Source: Bacillota bacterium (GTDB lineage Bacteria; Bacillota; Clostridia; Lachnospirales; Lachnospiraceae). From it: 26,661 bases of DNA. Shown piece by piece: positions 1 through 9,112 of this stretch. The stretch lies in the NCBI GenBank assembly GCA_023436065.1, contig JAEZKU010000068.1, positions 1 through 26,661 on the forward strand, given 5' to 3'. The first letter of the stretch is position 1; every line of letters starts with the position of its first letter. A program made the position numbers and the translations under genes. The notes beneath the pieces are model-generated. The model was not told the DNA's origin and made no database searches. It saw only the letters and a list, made by a program, of their open reading frames with translations.

Positions 1-8
1 AAACGTCA

Positions 9-3000
9 ATGGACAAGAACAGAATGCATCCAATTAAAGTTGGTAATAACGTTAGAATGAGTTACTCCAAACAAAAGGAAGTCCTGGAGATGCCCAATCT
101 TATTGAAGTGCAGAAGGATTCCTACCAATGGTTTTTGGACGAGGGACTCAAAGAAGTATTTGATGATATTTCTCCGATTGCAGACTACAGCGGTCACCTG
201 AGTCTGGAATTCGTGGATTTCGCGTTATGCGAGGATGACATCAAGTACACGATCGAAGAGTGTAAGGAACGAGATGCTACTTATGCTGCTCCTTTGAAGG
301 TAAAGGTAAGACTTCATAATAAAGAAAATAACGAGATCAACGAACACGATATTTTCATGGGAGACTTACCATTGATGACTGCCACCGGTACCTTTGTAAT
401 CAACGGTGCAGAAAGAGTTATTGTAAGCCAGTTAGTACGTTCCCCCGGTATATATTATGCAATAGATCATGATAAGATTGGTAAGAAATTATTTTCTTCA
501 ACAGTAATACCGAACAGAGGCGCATGGTTGGAATACGAGACAGATTCCAATGATGTGTTTTACGTACGTGTTGATCGTAACAGAAAGGTTCCGATTACCA
601 CCTTCGTAAGAGCATTGGGATATGGCACGAATGAGGAGATTAAGGCGCTGTTCGGTGAGGAACCTAAGATCCTTGCCAGTTTAGCAAAGGATCCCTCTAC
701 TGCGAAGGACCCGACCGGAAGCTATCAGGACGGTCTGCTTGAGTTATACAAGAAGCTGCGTCCCGGTGAGCCTTTGGCTGTAGAGAATGCTGAAGGATTA
801 TTAAACAGCATGTTCTTTGATGCAAGAAGATATGATCTGGCGAAAGTCGGAAGATATAAATTCAATAAGAAGCTCCATATGCGTAACCGTATTGTTGGTT
901 TTGTATTGTCTGAGGATGTAGTTGACAGATCCACAGGCGAGATCATTGCAGCAGCAGGAACTCAGGTAACTGACGCAATTGCAAGACAGATACAGAACGC
1001 CGCAGTACCCTTTGTTATGGTACAAGCGGAGGAGCGTAATGTTAAAATCCTTTCCAACCTGATGGTTGACCTTGCCTACTATGTAGACATAGACAGCGCA
1101 GACAGGAAGGAACTTGGGGTGACAGAGGATGTTTATTATCCTGTGCTTAAGAGCATTCTTGAGAACAACACCAAGATCGAGGATATTAAGGATGCAATCA
1201 AAAAGAATATCAATGAATTAATTCCGAAGCACATTACCAAGGAAGACATCATTGCTTCTATTAACTATAACATTCATCTGGAATATGGCATCGGTCATTC
1301 TGATGATATTGACCACTTGGGCAACAGAAGAATCAGAGCGGTGGGCGAACTCTTACAGAACCAGTACCGTATCGGTCTCTCCCGTATGGAACGTGTGGTA
1401 AGAGAGAGAATGACTACACAGGACTTAGAAGGCATCAGCCCTCAGTCCCTGATCAATATTAAGCCTGTTACGGCTGCAGTCAAGGAGTTCTTTGGAAGCT
1501 CCCAGCTGTCCCAGTTCATGGATCAGCACAACCCTCTGGGTGAGTTAACCCATAAGAGACGTCTGTCAGCCCTCGGACCCGGCGGTTTGTCCCGTGATAG
1601 AGCAGGTTTCGAGGTTCGAGACGTACACTATTCCCATTACGGAAGAATGTGTCCGATCGAGACTCCAGAAGGTCCTAACATCGGTTTGATCAACTCTCTT
1701 GCAACCTATGCAAGAATTAATGAATATGGCTTTGTTGAGGCTCCCTACCGTAAGGTGGATAAGACCGATCCGATGAACCCTCGGGTTACGGATGACGTTG
1801 TTTATCTTACTGCGGATGAAGAGGATAAATATATCGTTGCACAGGCAAATGAAGAGCTGGATGGCAACGGATATTTTGTTCGTTCCAGTGTTTCCGGTCG
1901 TTATAAGGAAGAGACCTCCGAGTATGAGAAGCAAAAGATTGACTTAATGGACGTATCCCCGAAGATGGTATTCTCCGTGGCTACAGCCTTAATTCCTTTC
2001 CTTGAGAACGACGATGCGAACCGTGCCCTCATGGGTGCGAACATGCAGCGTCAGGCAGTGCCGCTTCTGTTAACCGAGGCTCCTGTAGTTGGAACCGGTA
2101 TTGAAGCAAAGGCAGCAATTGACTCCGGAGTCTGCGTGGTAGCGAAGAAGTCCGGTATCGTTGATCGTGTTACTGCTAAAGAAGTTGTAATCAAAAATGA
2201 TGACAATACAAAATCCTCCTATCGGATGATCAAGTTCTCTAAGAGTAATCAGGGAACCTGTATCAATCAGAGACCGATTGTATTCCGCGGTGACAGAATT
2301 GAAGCCGGACAGGTAATTGCGGACGGTCCGTCCACAGCAAAGGGCGAGCTTGCTCTTGGTAAGAACCCCTTAATCGGTTTCATGACCTGGGAAGGTTATA
2401 ATTACGAGGACGCGGTACTTTTAAGTGAGCGTCTGGTACAGGAAGATGTCTATACTTCCGTGCACATCGAAGAGTATGAAGCAGAATCCAGAGATACCAA
2501 GCTGGGACCGGAAGAAATCACAAGAGATGTTCCCGGTGTCGGTGATGATGCTTTAAAGGATCTGGATGAAAGAGGTATCATCCGTATCGGTGCTGAGGTT
2601 CGTGCCGGAGATATTCTTGTTGGTAAGGTTACACCGAAGGGTGAGACTGAGCTGACTGCAGAAGAAAGACTTCTTAGAGCAATTTTCGGTGAGAAAGCAA
2701 GAGAGGTACGTGATACTTCCCTTCGTGTTCCTCACGGTGAGTATGGTATTATCGTAGATGCGAAGGTATTTACGAGAGAGAACGGTGATGAGTTATCCCC
2801 TGGTGTAAACCAGACGGTTCGTGTATATATTGCACAGAAGAGAAAAATTCAGGTCGGAGATAAGATGGCCGGTCGTCATGGTAATAAGGGTGTTGTTTCC
2901 CGTGTATTACCGGCGGAGGATATGCCTTTCTTACCGAACGGAAGACCTCTTGATATCGTGCTCAACCCTCTGGGTGTTCCTTCCCGTATGAATATCGGAC

Positions 3001-3965
3001 AGGTACTTGAAATTCACTTGTCCTTAGCTGCAAAGGTTCTCGGTGTTGATATCTCCACTCCGGTATTCGACGGAGCGAACGAGTATGACATCATGGATAC
3101 CTTGGAAATCGCCAATGACTATGCGAATACCACTTGGGAAGAATTTGAAGCAAAATATAAGGATTCTCTGGATTCAGAATTGACGGAATATTTAAAGAAT
3201 CATCCTGAGAACAGAGAAGATTGGAAGGGTGTTCCGATCAACCGTGACGGTAAGGTAAGACTTCGTGACGGTAGAACCGGTGAATATTTCGATGGTGCGG
3301 TTACAGTAGGCTTCATGCATTACTTAAAGCTCCACCACCTGGTAGATGATAAGATCCATGCTCGTTCAACCGGACCTTACTCCTTAGTAACACAGCAGCC
3401 GTTGGGCGGTAAAGCACAATTCGGCGGACAGAGATTCGGTGAGATGGAGGTTTGGGCACTGGAAGCATACGGTGCAGCTTATATCCTTCAGGAAATCCTG
3501 ACAGTTAAATCCGATGATGTTACCGGTCGTGTTAAGACCTATGAAGCAATTATTAAAGGTGAGAACATCTCAGAGCCCGGTATTCCTGAATCCTTTAAGG
3601 TATTACTTAAGGAACTTCAATCCTTAGCACTCGATGTTACAGTTCTGGATGAGAACGGTAACGAGGTGAAGATGACAGAAAGCATTGACTACGGTGATTC
3701 AGATTTGACTCCTTTGATCGAGGGAGATAATAATTTCAGATATGATGAAGGCTATGAAGAAGCTGGCTTCACCCAGGCAAATGTTGAAGATCTTGATGCA
3801 GATATTTTCGATATCTATGAAGACGAATCAGAAGATATACTGGAAGATGGAATATATGAGGACGAAGAGGATGAAGAACCTGCGGAGAACATTTGCCCGA
3901 ACTGCGGAGCAATCGTGGCGGAAGGCAGTAAGCGCTGTAAAGCTTGCGGACAGTCTTTAACCTAA
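9..3965 (+). CDS. rpoB: DNA-directed RNA polymerase subunit beta
   Basis: This is the beta subunit of the core RNA polymerase, which forms half of the active-site cleft and the rifampicin pocket. The 1318-residue product is full length, with a start only 8 bases from the window edge, so its ribosome binding site is not visible. The rifampicin region lies at residues 494-525, with the wild-type equivalents of E. coli D516, H526 and S531 at D505, H515 and S520, so no classical resistance change is seen. The conserved GRHGNKG segment and the C-terminal GEMEVWALEAYGA segment are present. After the conserved end comes a strongly acidic linker and then a four-cysteine zinc ribbon (C1296, C1299, C1310, C1313), which is not part of the textbook subunit. 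rpoC follows after 44 bases, so the two are co-transcribed. Confidence 0.99.
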   Translation: MDKNRMHPIKVGNNVRMSYSKQKEVLEMPNLIEVQKDSYQWFLDEGLKEVFDDISPIADYSGHLSLEFVDFALCEDDIKYTIEECKERDATYAAPLKVKVRLHNKENNEINEHDIFMGDLPLMTATGTFVINGAERVIVSQLVRSPGIYYAIDHDKIGKKLFSSTVIPNRGAWLEYETDSNDVFYVRVDRNRKVPITTFVRALGYGTNEEIKALFGEEPKILASLAKDPSTAKDPTGSYQDGLLELYKKLRPGEPLAVENAEGLLNSMFFDARRYDLAKVGRYKFNKKLHMRNRIVGFVLSEDVVDRSTGEIIAAAGTQVTDAIARQIQNAAVPFVMVQAEERNVKILSNLMVDLAYYVDIDSADRKELGVTEDVYYPVLKSILENNTKIEDIKDAIKKNINELIPKHITKEDIIASINYNIHLEYGIGHSDDIDHLGNRRIRAVGELLQNQYRIGLSRMERVVRERMTTQDLEGISPQSLINIKPVTAAVKEFFGSSQLSQFMDQHNPLGELTHKRRLSALGPGGLSRDRAGFEVRDVHYSHYGRMCPIETPEGPNIGLINSLATYARINEYGFVEAPYRKVDKTDPMNPRVTDDVVYLTADEEDKYIVAQANEELDGNGYFVRSSVSGRYKEETSEYEKQKIDLMDVSPKMVFSVATALIPFLENDDANRALMGANMQRQAVPLLLTEAPVVGTGIEAKAAIDSGVCVVAKKSGIVDRVTAKEVVIKNDDNTKSSYRMIKFSKSNQGTCINQRPIVFRGDRIEAGQVIADGPSTAKGELALGKNPLIGFMTWEGYNYEDAVLLSERLVQEDVYTSVHIEEYEAESRDTKLGPEEITRDVPGVGDDALKDLDERGIIRIGAEVRAGDILVGKVTPKGETELTAEERLLRAIFGEKAREVRDTSLRVPHGEYGIIVDAKVFTRENGDELSPGVNQTVRVYIAQKRKIQVGDKMAGRHGNKGVVSRVLPAEDMPFLPNGRPLDIVLNPLGVPSRMNIGQVLEIHLSLAAKVLGVDISTPVFDGANEYDIMDTLEIANDYANTTWEEFEAKYKDSLDSELTEYLKNHPENREDWKGVPINRDGKVRLRDGRTGEYFDGAVTVGFMHYLKLHHLVDDKIHARSTGPYSLVTQQPLGGKAQFGGQRFGEMEVWALEAYGAAYILQEILTVKSDDVTGRVKTYEAIIKGENISEPGIPESFKVLLKELQSLALDVTVLDENGNEVKMTESIDYGDSDLTPLIEGDNNFRYDEGYEEAGFTQANVEDLDADIFDIYEDESEDILEDGIYEDEEDEEPAENICPNCGAIVAEGSKRCKACGQSLT

Positions 3966-4009
3966 GATAAGAGCAGATTTTCATTCTAAAACGAAGGGAG
4001 AGCCAAAGG

Positions 4010-7000
4010 ATGTCTGAGATGATTAGCAGTATTCAAGAGATAACCTATGATGCTATAAAAATTGGTTTAGCTTCACCTGAAAAAATCAGAGAATGGTCAA
4101 AGGGAGAAGTAAGAAAACCGGAGACAATCAATTATAGAACCTTAAAGCCTGAGAAGGATGGTCTGTTCTGCGAGAGAATCTTCGGACCCAGCAAGGACTG
4201 GGAATGCCATTGCGGTAAGTATAAAAAAATCAGATATAAGGGCGTAGTCTGCGATCGTTGCGGTGTTGAGGTAACGAAAGCAAGCGTGCGTCGTGAGAGA
4301 ATGGGCCATATCGAACTGGCAGCTCCGGTTTCCCATATTTGGTATTTCAAGGGGATACCGAGCCGTATGGGTCTGATTCTGGACCTTTCTCCGAGAACTC
4401 TGGAGAAGGTATTGTATTTCGCTTCCTATATCGTACTCGATAAAGGAACCTCCGACTTACAGTACAAGCAGGTTCTGAATGAAAAAGAGAAGCAGGAAGC
4501 GATTGAGAAATACGGTTACAACAGCTTCCGTCTCGGTATGGGTGCAGAAGCAATTCAGGAGCTGTTACAGGCAATCGACTTAGAGAAGGAATCAAAGGAT
4601 TTAAAGAAGGGCTTAAAGGATTCTACCGGCCAGAAGCGTGCGAGAATTATCAAGCGTCTGGAAGTAGTGGAAGCCTTCCGTGAGTCCGGTAATTCACCGG
4701 AATGGATGATACTTTCGGTTATTCCGGTTATTCCTCCGGATCTTCGTCCGATGGTACAGCTCGACGGTGGTCGTTTTGCAACCTCCGATATGAACGATTT
4801 ATATCGTAGAATCATTAACCGTAACAACCGTCTGAAGAGACTTCTTGAGCTTGGTGCTCCGGACATTATTGTTCGTAACGAGAAGAGAATGCTTCAGGAA
4901 GCTGTTGATGCGTTAATCGATAACGGTAGAAGAGGAAGGCCTGTAACCGGACCCGGAAACAGAGCACTCAAATCTCTGTCCGATATGTTAAAGGGTAAGC
5001 AGGGACGTTTCCGTCAGAACTTACTTGGTAAGCGTGTTGACTACTCCGGACGTTCCGTTATCGTGGTAGGACCTGAATTAAAGCTTTATCAGTGCGGTTT
5101 GCCGAAGGAAATGGCAATCGAGTTATTCAAGCCCTTCGTTATGAAGGAGCTGGTAGCAAGAGGAACCGCTCATAATATAAAATCCGCTAAGAAGATGGTG
5201 GAAAGACTCCAGTCTGAGGTATGGGATGTCCTTGAGGAGGTTATCAAAGAGCATCCGGTTATGTTAAACCGTGCTCCTACCCTTCACAGACTCGGTATCC
5301 AGGCGTTTGAGCCGGTACTGGTTGAGGGTAAGGCAATTAAGCTGCATCCCCTGGTGTGTACCGCTTATAATGCGGACTTCGACGGTGACCAGATGGCTGT
5401 GCATTTGCCTCTGTCCGTAGAAGCACAGGCTGAGTGCCGTTTCTTACTGCTTTCACCAAACAACCTCTTAAAGCCCTCTGATGGTGCACCCGTAACCGTT
5501 CCTTCCCAGGATATGGTTCTCGGTATCTATTACCTGACCATCGAGAGAGAAACCGGTCACGGAATTACTCATTTCTATAAGAGTCTGAACGAAGCTATTC
5601 TTGCTTATGAGAATGGTGCAATCTCTCTTCATGAGATGATTAAGGTTAGAAGAAGCGGTCTGAACAAAGACGGGGTAATGGAGACCAGATCAATCGAATC
5701 CACCCTCGGACGCTTTATCTTCAATGAAATTATTCCTCAGGATCTGGGCTTTGTGGACAGAAGCCTGGATGAGAATTTCTTAAAGCTTGAGATCAACTTC
5801 TTAGTTGGTAAGAAGCAGTTAAAGCCTATCTTAGAGAAGTGCATCAACATTCACGGTGCAACTAAGACTGCGGAAATCCTCGATGCTGTAAAGGCATTGG
5901 GTTACAAATATTCCACACGCGCTGCGATGACCGTATCCATCTCCGATATGGAGGTACCTGCGGATAAGGCTCAAATCATTGCGGATGCGGAAGCTACCGT
6001 CGAGAATATTGCTAAGGAATACAGACGCGGTAGAATGACCGAGGACGAGAGATACAATACTGTAATCGAGACCTGGAAGGAAGCGGATAAGGTACTGACC
6101 GAGAAGCTGCTCGGCGGTCTGGACAAATTCAACAATATTAAGATGATGTCCGACTCCGGTGCCCGTGGTTCTGATAAGCAGATTAAACAGCTTGCAGGTA
6201 TGCGTGGTTTGATGGCAGATACCTCCGGTAGAACCATCGAGTTACCGATTAAGTCCAATCTTCGTGAAGGTCTTGACGTATTGGAGTACTTCATCTCCGC
6301 ACATGGTGCCCGTAAGGGTCTGTCCGATACAGCGCTTCGTACCGCTGACTCCGGTTACTTAACCCGTCGTCTGGTAGACGTTTCACAGGATCTGATCATC
6401 CGTGAAGTGGACTGCTGCGAGGGTCATGAAATTCCCGGTATGTGGATTAAAGCGTTTACCGATGGCAAGGAAGTAATCGAAAGCTTAGAGGAGAGAATTA
6501 CCGGAAGATATTCCTGTGAGTCTATCTTTGACGCTGACGGTGAGATGATTGTAAAAGCAAATCATATGATTACACCGAAGCGTGCAGCAAGAATTATCGC
6601 AACAGGTGTTGAAAAGGTTAAGATTCGTACCGTATTATCCTGTAAATCACATATCGGTGTATGTGCGAAGTGTTATGGCGCAAACATGGCAACCGGTGAA
6701 GCTGTTCAGGTAGGTGAAGCAGTAGGTATTATCGCTGCTCAGTCCATCGGTGAGCCCGGTACACAGCTGACCATGCGTACGTTCCATACCGGTGGTGTTG
6801 CGGGTGATGACATAACACAGGGTCTTCCCCGTGTTGAGGAGCTTTTCGAGGCCAGAAAACCGAAGGGTCTTGCGATTATCGCAGAGTTCGGCGGTGTGGT
6901 AACGATTAAGGATACGAAGAAGAAACGTGAAGTAATTATTACAAATAATGAGACTATGGAGTCCAAAGCATATTTAATTCCTTACGGTTCCAGAATCAAG

Positions 7001-7873
7001 GTTCAGGAAGGCGATGTTCTTGAGGCTGGCGACGAGCTGACAGAAGGTAGCGTGAATCCTCATGATATCTTAAAGATCAAGGGTATCCGTGCCGTACAGG
7101 ATTATATGATCCAGGAGGTTCAGAGAGTATATCGTTTACAGGGTGTTGAAATCAACGATAAGCATATCGAGGTTATCGTTCGCCAGATGCTGAAGAAAAT
7201 CCGCATCGAGACAAACGGTGATACTAATTTCTTACCCGGTACACTGGTCGATATCCTTGAATTCGAGGATGAGAATGAAAGACTGATTGCAGAAGGCTTA
7301 GAGCCTGCTGACGGCAAGCAGGTAATGCTTGGTATCACAAAGGCTTCCCTTGCAACAAACTCTTTCTTATCAGCTGCATCCTTCCAGGAGACTACCAAGG
7401 TTCTTACTGAAGCTGCAATCAAGGGTAAGGTTGACCCGCTGATCGGTCTGAAGGAAAATGTTATCATTGGTAAGCTGATCCCTGCCGGAACCGGTATGAA
7501 GAGATACCGCTCTGTGAAGCTGGATACTGATACGATGGATGAGTATATGCTTTCCGAGGATCTTGACGACGAAGGTAGCTATATGGATGAGTATGATACC
7601 TTCGAATATGCGGAAGATGCTTACAATGAAGGCGAATATCCTGAAGAAGGTGAAGAAGGTTATTACGAGGGAGAAGACGGTATTCCGGAGATCGTATACG
7701 ACGAGGATAAGTACTCCAGAGAGAATGACCTGATGCAGAGAGAGGATGCTATCCCGGGAGTAGATGATGCTCATGTAAACTATGGTGAGAACTCCCATAA
7801 TGATGGCGACTGGACAGAAACCGAATTCAACTTAAAGGGTATTTCAGAAGATGATTACAGTGACGGGCTGTAA
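4010..7873 (+). CDS. rpoC: DNA-directed RNA polymerase subunit beta'
   Basis: This is the beta-prime subunit, which carries the catalytic magnesium site of RNA polymerase. The product has 1287 residues. The N-terminal zinc site is visible at C66, C68, C81 and C84. The universal catalytic motif NADFDGDQMAVHL begins at residue 454, with the three metal-binding aspartates at D456, D458 and D460. The second zinc site is seen as CKSHIGVCAKC plus an upstream cysteine pair. The trigger-loop region around QSIGEPGTQLTMRTFHTGG is intact. After the conserved C-terminus there is a tail of roughly 115 residues that is very rich in Asp, Glu, Gly and Tyr and is probably disordered. The gene starts 44 bases after rpoB, behind a GAAGGGAG ribosome binding site, and is followed by a strong hairpin terminator. 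Confidence 0.99.
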   Translation: MSEMISSIQEITYDAIKIGLASPEKIREWSKGEVRKPETINYRTLKPEKDGLFCERIFGPSKDWECHCGKYKKIRYKGVVCDRCGVEVTKASVRRERMGHIELAAPVSHIWYFKGIPSRMGLILDLSPRTLEKVLYFASYIVLDKGTSDLQYKQVLNEKEKQEAIEKYGYNSFRLGMGAEAIQELLQAIDLEKESKDLKKGLKDSTGQKRARIIKRLEVVEAFRESGNSPEWMILSVIPVIPPDLRPMVQLDGGRFATSDMNDLYRRIINRNNRLKRLLELGAPDIIVRNEKRMLQEAVDALIDNGRRGRPVTGPGNRALKSLSDMLKGKQGRFRQNLLGKRVDYSGRSVIVVGPELKLYQCGLPKEMAIELFKPFVMKELVARGTAHNIKSAKKMVERLQSEVWDVLEEVIKEHPVMLNRAPTLHRLGIQAFEPVLVEGKAIKLHPLVCTAYNADFDGDQMAVHLPLSVEAQAECRFLLLSPNNLLKPSDGAPVTVPSQDMVLGIYYLTIERETGHGITHFYKSLNEAILAYENGAISLHEMIKVRRSGLNKDGVMETRSIESTLGRFIFNEIIPQDLGFVDRSLDENFLKLEINFLVGKKQLKPILEKCINIHGATKTAEILDAVKALGYKYSTRAAMTVSISDMEVPADKAQIIADAEATVENIAKEYRRGRMTEDERYNTVIETWKEADKVLTEKLLGGLDKFNNIKMMSDSGARGSDKQIKQLAGMRGLMADTSGRTIELPIKSNLREGLDVLEYFISAHGARKGLSDTALRTADSGYLTRRLVDVSQDLIIREVDCCEGHEIPGMWIKAFTDGKEVIESLEERITGRYSCESIFDADGEMIVKANHMITPKRAARIIATGVEKVKIRTVLSCKSHIGVCAKCYGANMATGEAVQVGEAVGIIAAQSIGEPGTQLTMRTFHTGGVAGDDITQGLPRVEELFEARKPKGLAIIAEFGGVVTIKDTKKKREVIITNNETMESKAYLIPYGSRIKVQEGDVLEAGDELTEGSVNPHDILKIKGIRAVQDYMIQEVQRVYRLQGVEINDKHIEVIVRQMLKKIRIETNGDTNFLPGTLVDILEFEDENERLIAEGLEPADGKQVMLGITKASLATNSFLSAASFQETTKVLTEAAIKGKVDPLIGLKENVIIGKLIPAGTGMKRYRSVKLDTDTMDEYMLSEDLDDEGSYMDEYDTFEYAEDAYNEGEYPEEGEEGYYEGEDGIPEIVYDEDKYSRENDLMQREDAIPGVDDAHVNYGENSHNDGDWTETEFNLKGISEDDYSDGL

Positions 7874-7925
7874 GCCTGAGCAGTAATCACACTGACAAGA
7901 GCAATTCTATAGGAATATATAGTAG

Positions 7926-7997
7926 AGTCACATGCAGGCTAAATGTCGATCCCTGATGAAGAATTGGGAACGACAGAGAGTCTGTATGTGACTTTTT
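7926..7997 (+). terminator. Two-part hairpin terminator after rpoC
   Basis: Arms AGTCACATGCAG (7926-7937) and CTGTATGTGACT (7982-7993) pair over 12 bp with one G-U pair and are followed by TTTT. Inside lies a second helix, TGTCG-a-TCCC against GGGA-a-CGACA. It sits 53 bases after the rpoC stop, so it fits the end of the rpoBC transcription unit. Confidence 0.85.
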
Positions 7998-8076
7998 CGT
8001 TTCGCTACAAGTAAACCTCACATATTTATAGCGCTGTCATAAGATAGTATCATCAACAGGTATGGAGCAGCGGGCA

Positions 8077-8811
8077 ATGAATAATAACAATAATAAGTTT
8101 AACGAAGCAACCTATAAGACATTGGATGAAGCCCTGGAATTAATAACCCAGGCAGTGCGTGGTGAACGTGAGGATGAATTGTTCTATGAATATCTGATTT
8201 CAGTCGCTCCGACACAGGAAGAGAAGGAGATCATCGCGGATATCCGGGATGATGAGATGAAACACAACCGGATGTTTCGTGAAATCTATGAGTACTATAC
8301 GGGTTTTGAATTGGCACGGGCGGATCGTCAGGAATTTACGGAACCGGCTTCCTATCTGGAAGGAATCAAGCGGGCGTTATTCGGTGAGCTTGCAGCTATG
8401 GAGAGATACAGAATCATATATGCGGGTCTTCCATCCAGGTATTACAGGGACATGGTACTTGAGATCATGACAGATGAATTAAAGCATGCGGATAAATATA
8501 ACTACATCCTTAACCTGAATTTAGAGAATGGGAATGGGATGAATTCCGGTCAGCTTCAAAGTCAGAGCCAGGGCCTCAACCAGGGTCAGGAGAAGGGTCA
8601 GATGGATGAGGGCCAGAGCATGACATTGGAGCAGGTACTGGAATATATCGATCCTATTGTGAATGAAGCAATGAAGGAAGCAGAAGCCGGAACTGATTTG
8701 AGAAAGATCTTCCAGAAATATATTCTGATCGGAATTCTGATTGGTAACGGTTACAGTACGGAGCAGGGAGCTGAACAGGTGAAGGCATGGGAAAACGAAA
8801 ACTACATATGA
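8077..8811 (+). CDS. Ferritin-like di-iron domain protein
   Basis: The product looks like a ferritin/rubrerythrin-type four-helix protein that would bind two iron ions through carboxylates and histidines. From the start at 8077, two ExxH motifs are visible, E60-xx-H63 (DDEMKH) and E134-xx-H137 (DELKH), with further helix glutamates at 30-34 and 104-109, the usual pattern of duplicated di-iron helices. After residue 148 there is a low-complexity linker rich in Gln, Gly, Asn and Ser, then a second helical segment of about 60 residues that I cannot assign. An in-frame ATG at 8062 would add five residues, but GGAG at 8064-8067 sits 9 bases before 8077 and favours the later start. The exact role (oxidative stress, iron handling or a spore-associated function) cannot be told from sequence. 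Confidence 0.8.
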   Translation: MNNNNNKFNEATYKTLDEALELITQAVRGEREDELFYEYLISVAPTQEEKEIIADIRDDEMKHNRMFREIYEYYTGFELARADRQEFTEPASYLEGIKRALFGELAAMERYRIIYAGLPSRYYRDMVLEIMTDELKHADKYNYILNLNLENGNGMNSGQLQSQSQGLNQGQEKGQMDEGQSMTLEQVLEYIDPIVNEAMKEAEAGTDLRKIFQKYILIGILIGNGYSTEQGAEQVKAWENENYI

Positions 8812-8876
8812 TTATATATGATACCTTTGAATAAGATAAGGAAGAAGTAAAGAGGTTGCCCGGGCAATAATATGAT

Positions 8877-8921
8877 CCCCCTTAAGTAGAATTGGTTATT
8901 TACCATGTCTACTTAAGGGGG
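8877..8921. repeat. Perfect 14-bp inverted repeat (stem-loop)
   Basis: CCCCCTTAAGTAGA (8877-8890) and TCTACTTAAGGGGG (8908-8921) are exact reverse complements with a 17-base loop. It lies 65 bases after the ferritin-like gene and probably ends that transcript, but no T-run follows it on either strand. It is flanked by near-identical 13-base direct repeats at 8866-8878 and 8922-8934 (12 of 13 identical), and by a 12-bp palindrome TTGCCCGGGCAA at 8856-8867. Confidence 0.75.
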
Positions 8922-9001
8922 AATATTATGATCCGGACAGTCTTTTTTGTGCTTGTTCGCTTCGATTATTTGATGTTTATGAACATTAGATGGTTTATTA
9001 C

Positions 9002-9028
9002 TTGACATATTGTGGAATATAGTATAAA
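9002..9028 (+). promoter_or_regulatory. Probable sigma-A promoter of the GntR-ABC operon
   Basis: TTGACA (9002-9007) is a perfect -35 box and TATAAA (9023-9028) a good -10 box, with a short 15-bp spacer. A second TATAAT at 9060-9065 lies beyond the operator and could serve another start, but it lacks a convincing -35 box. Confidence 0.6.
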
Positions 9029-9030
9029 GT

Positions 9031-9057
9031 AACTGTATTAATTGAATTAATACAGTT
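9031..9057. promoter_or_regulatory. 27-bp palindromic operator, likely bound by the GntR regulator
   Basis: AACTGTATTAATT (9031-9043), a central G, and AATTAATACAGTT (9045-9057) form a perfect palindrome. It begins 2 bases after the proposed -10 box and 55 bases before the GntR start codon. Its placement over the transcription start fits autorepression by the YtrA-type regulator encoded next, as is common in that family. Binding itself is inference. Confidence 0.7.
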
Positions 9058-9112
9058 GGTATAATTTATTTTTATTATCATATCCTCTAATATGGAAGGA
9101 GGGAGTGTAGCT

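Noticed and set aside
3742..3960. A 72-codon plus-strand frame overlapping the rpoB 3' end
   Set aside because: Out-of-frame reading of the acidic linker and zinc ribbon of RpoB; the in-frame product has ordered zinc ligands, so rpoB is the real reading.
7370..7798. A 142-codon open frame on the minus strand within the 3' end of rpoC
   Set aside because: Antisense to the conserved end and acidic tail of rpoC, with no motif or ribosome binding site recognised.
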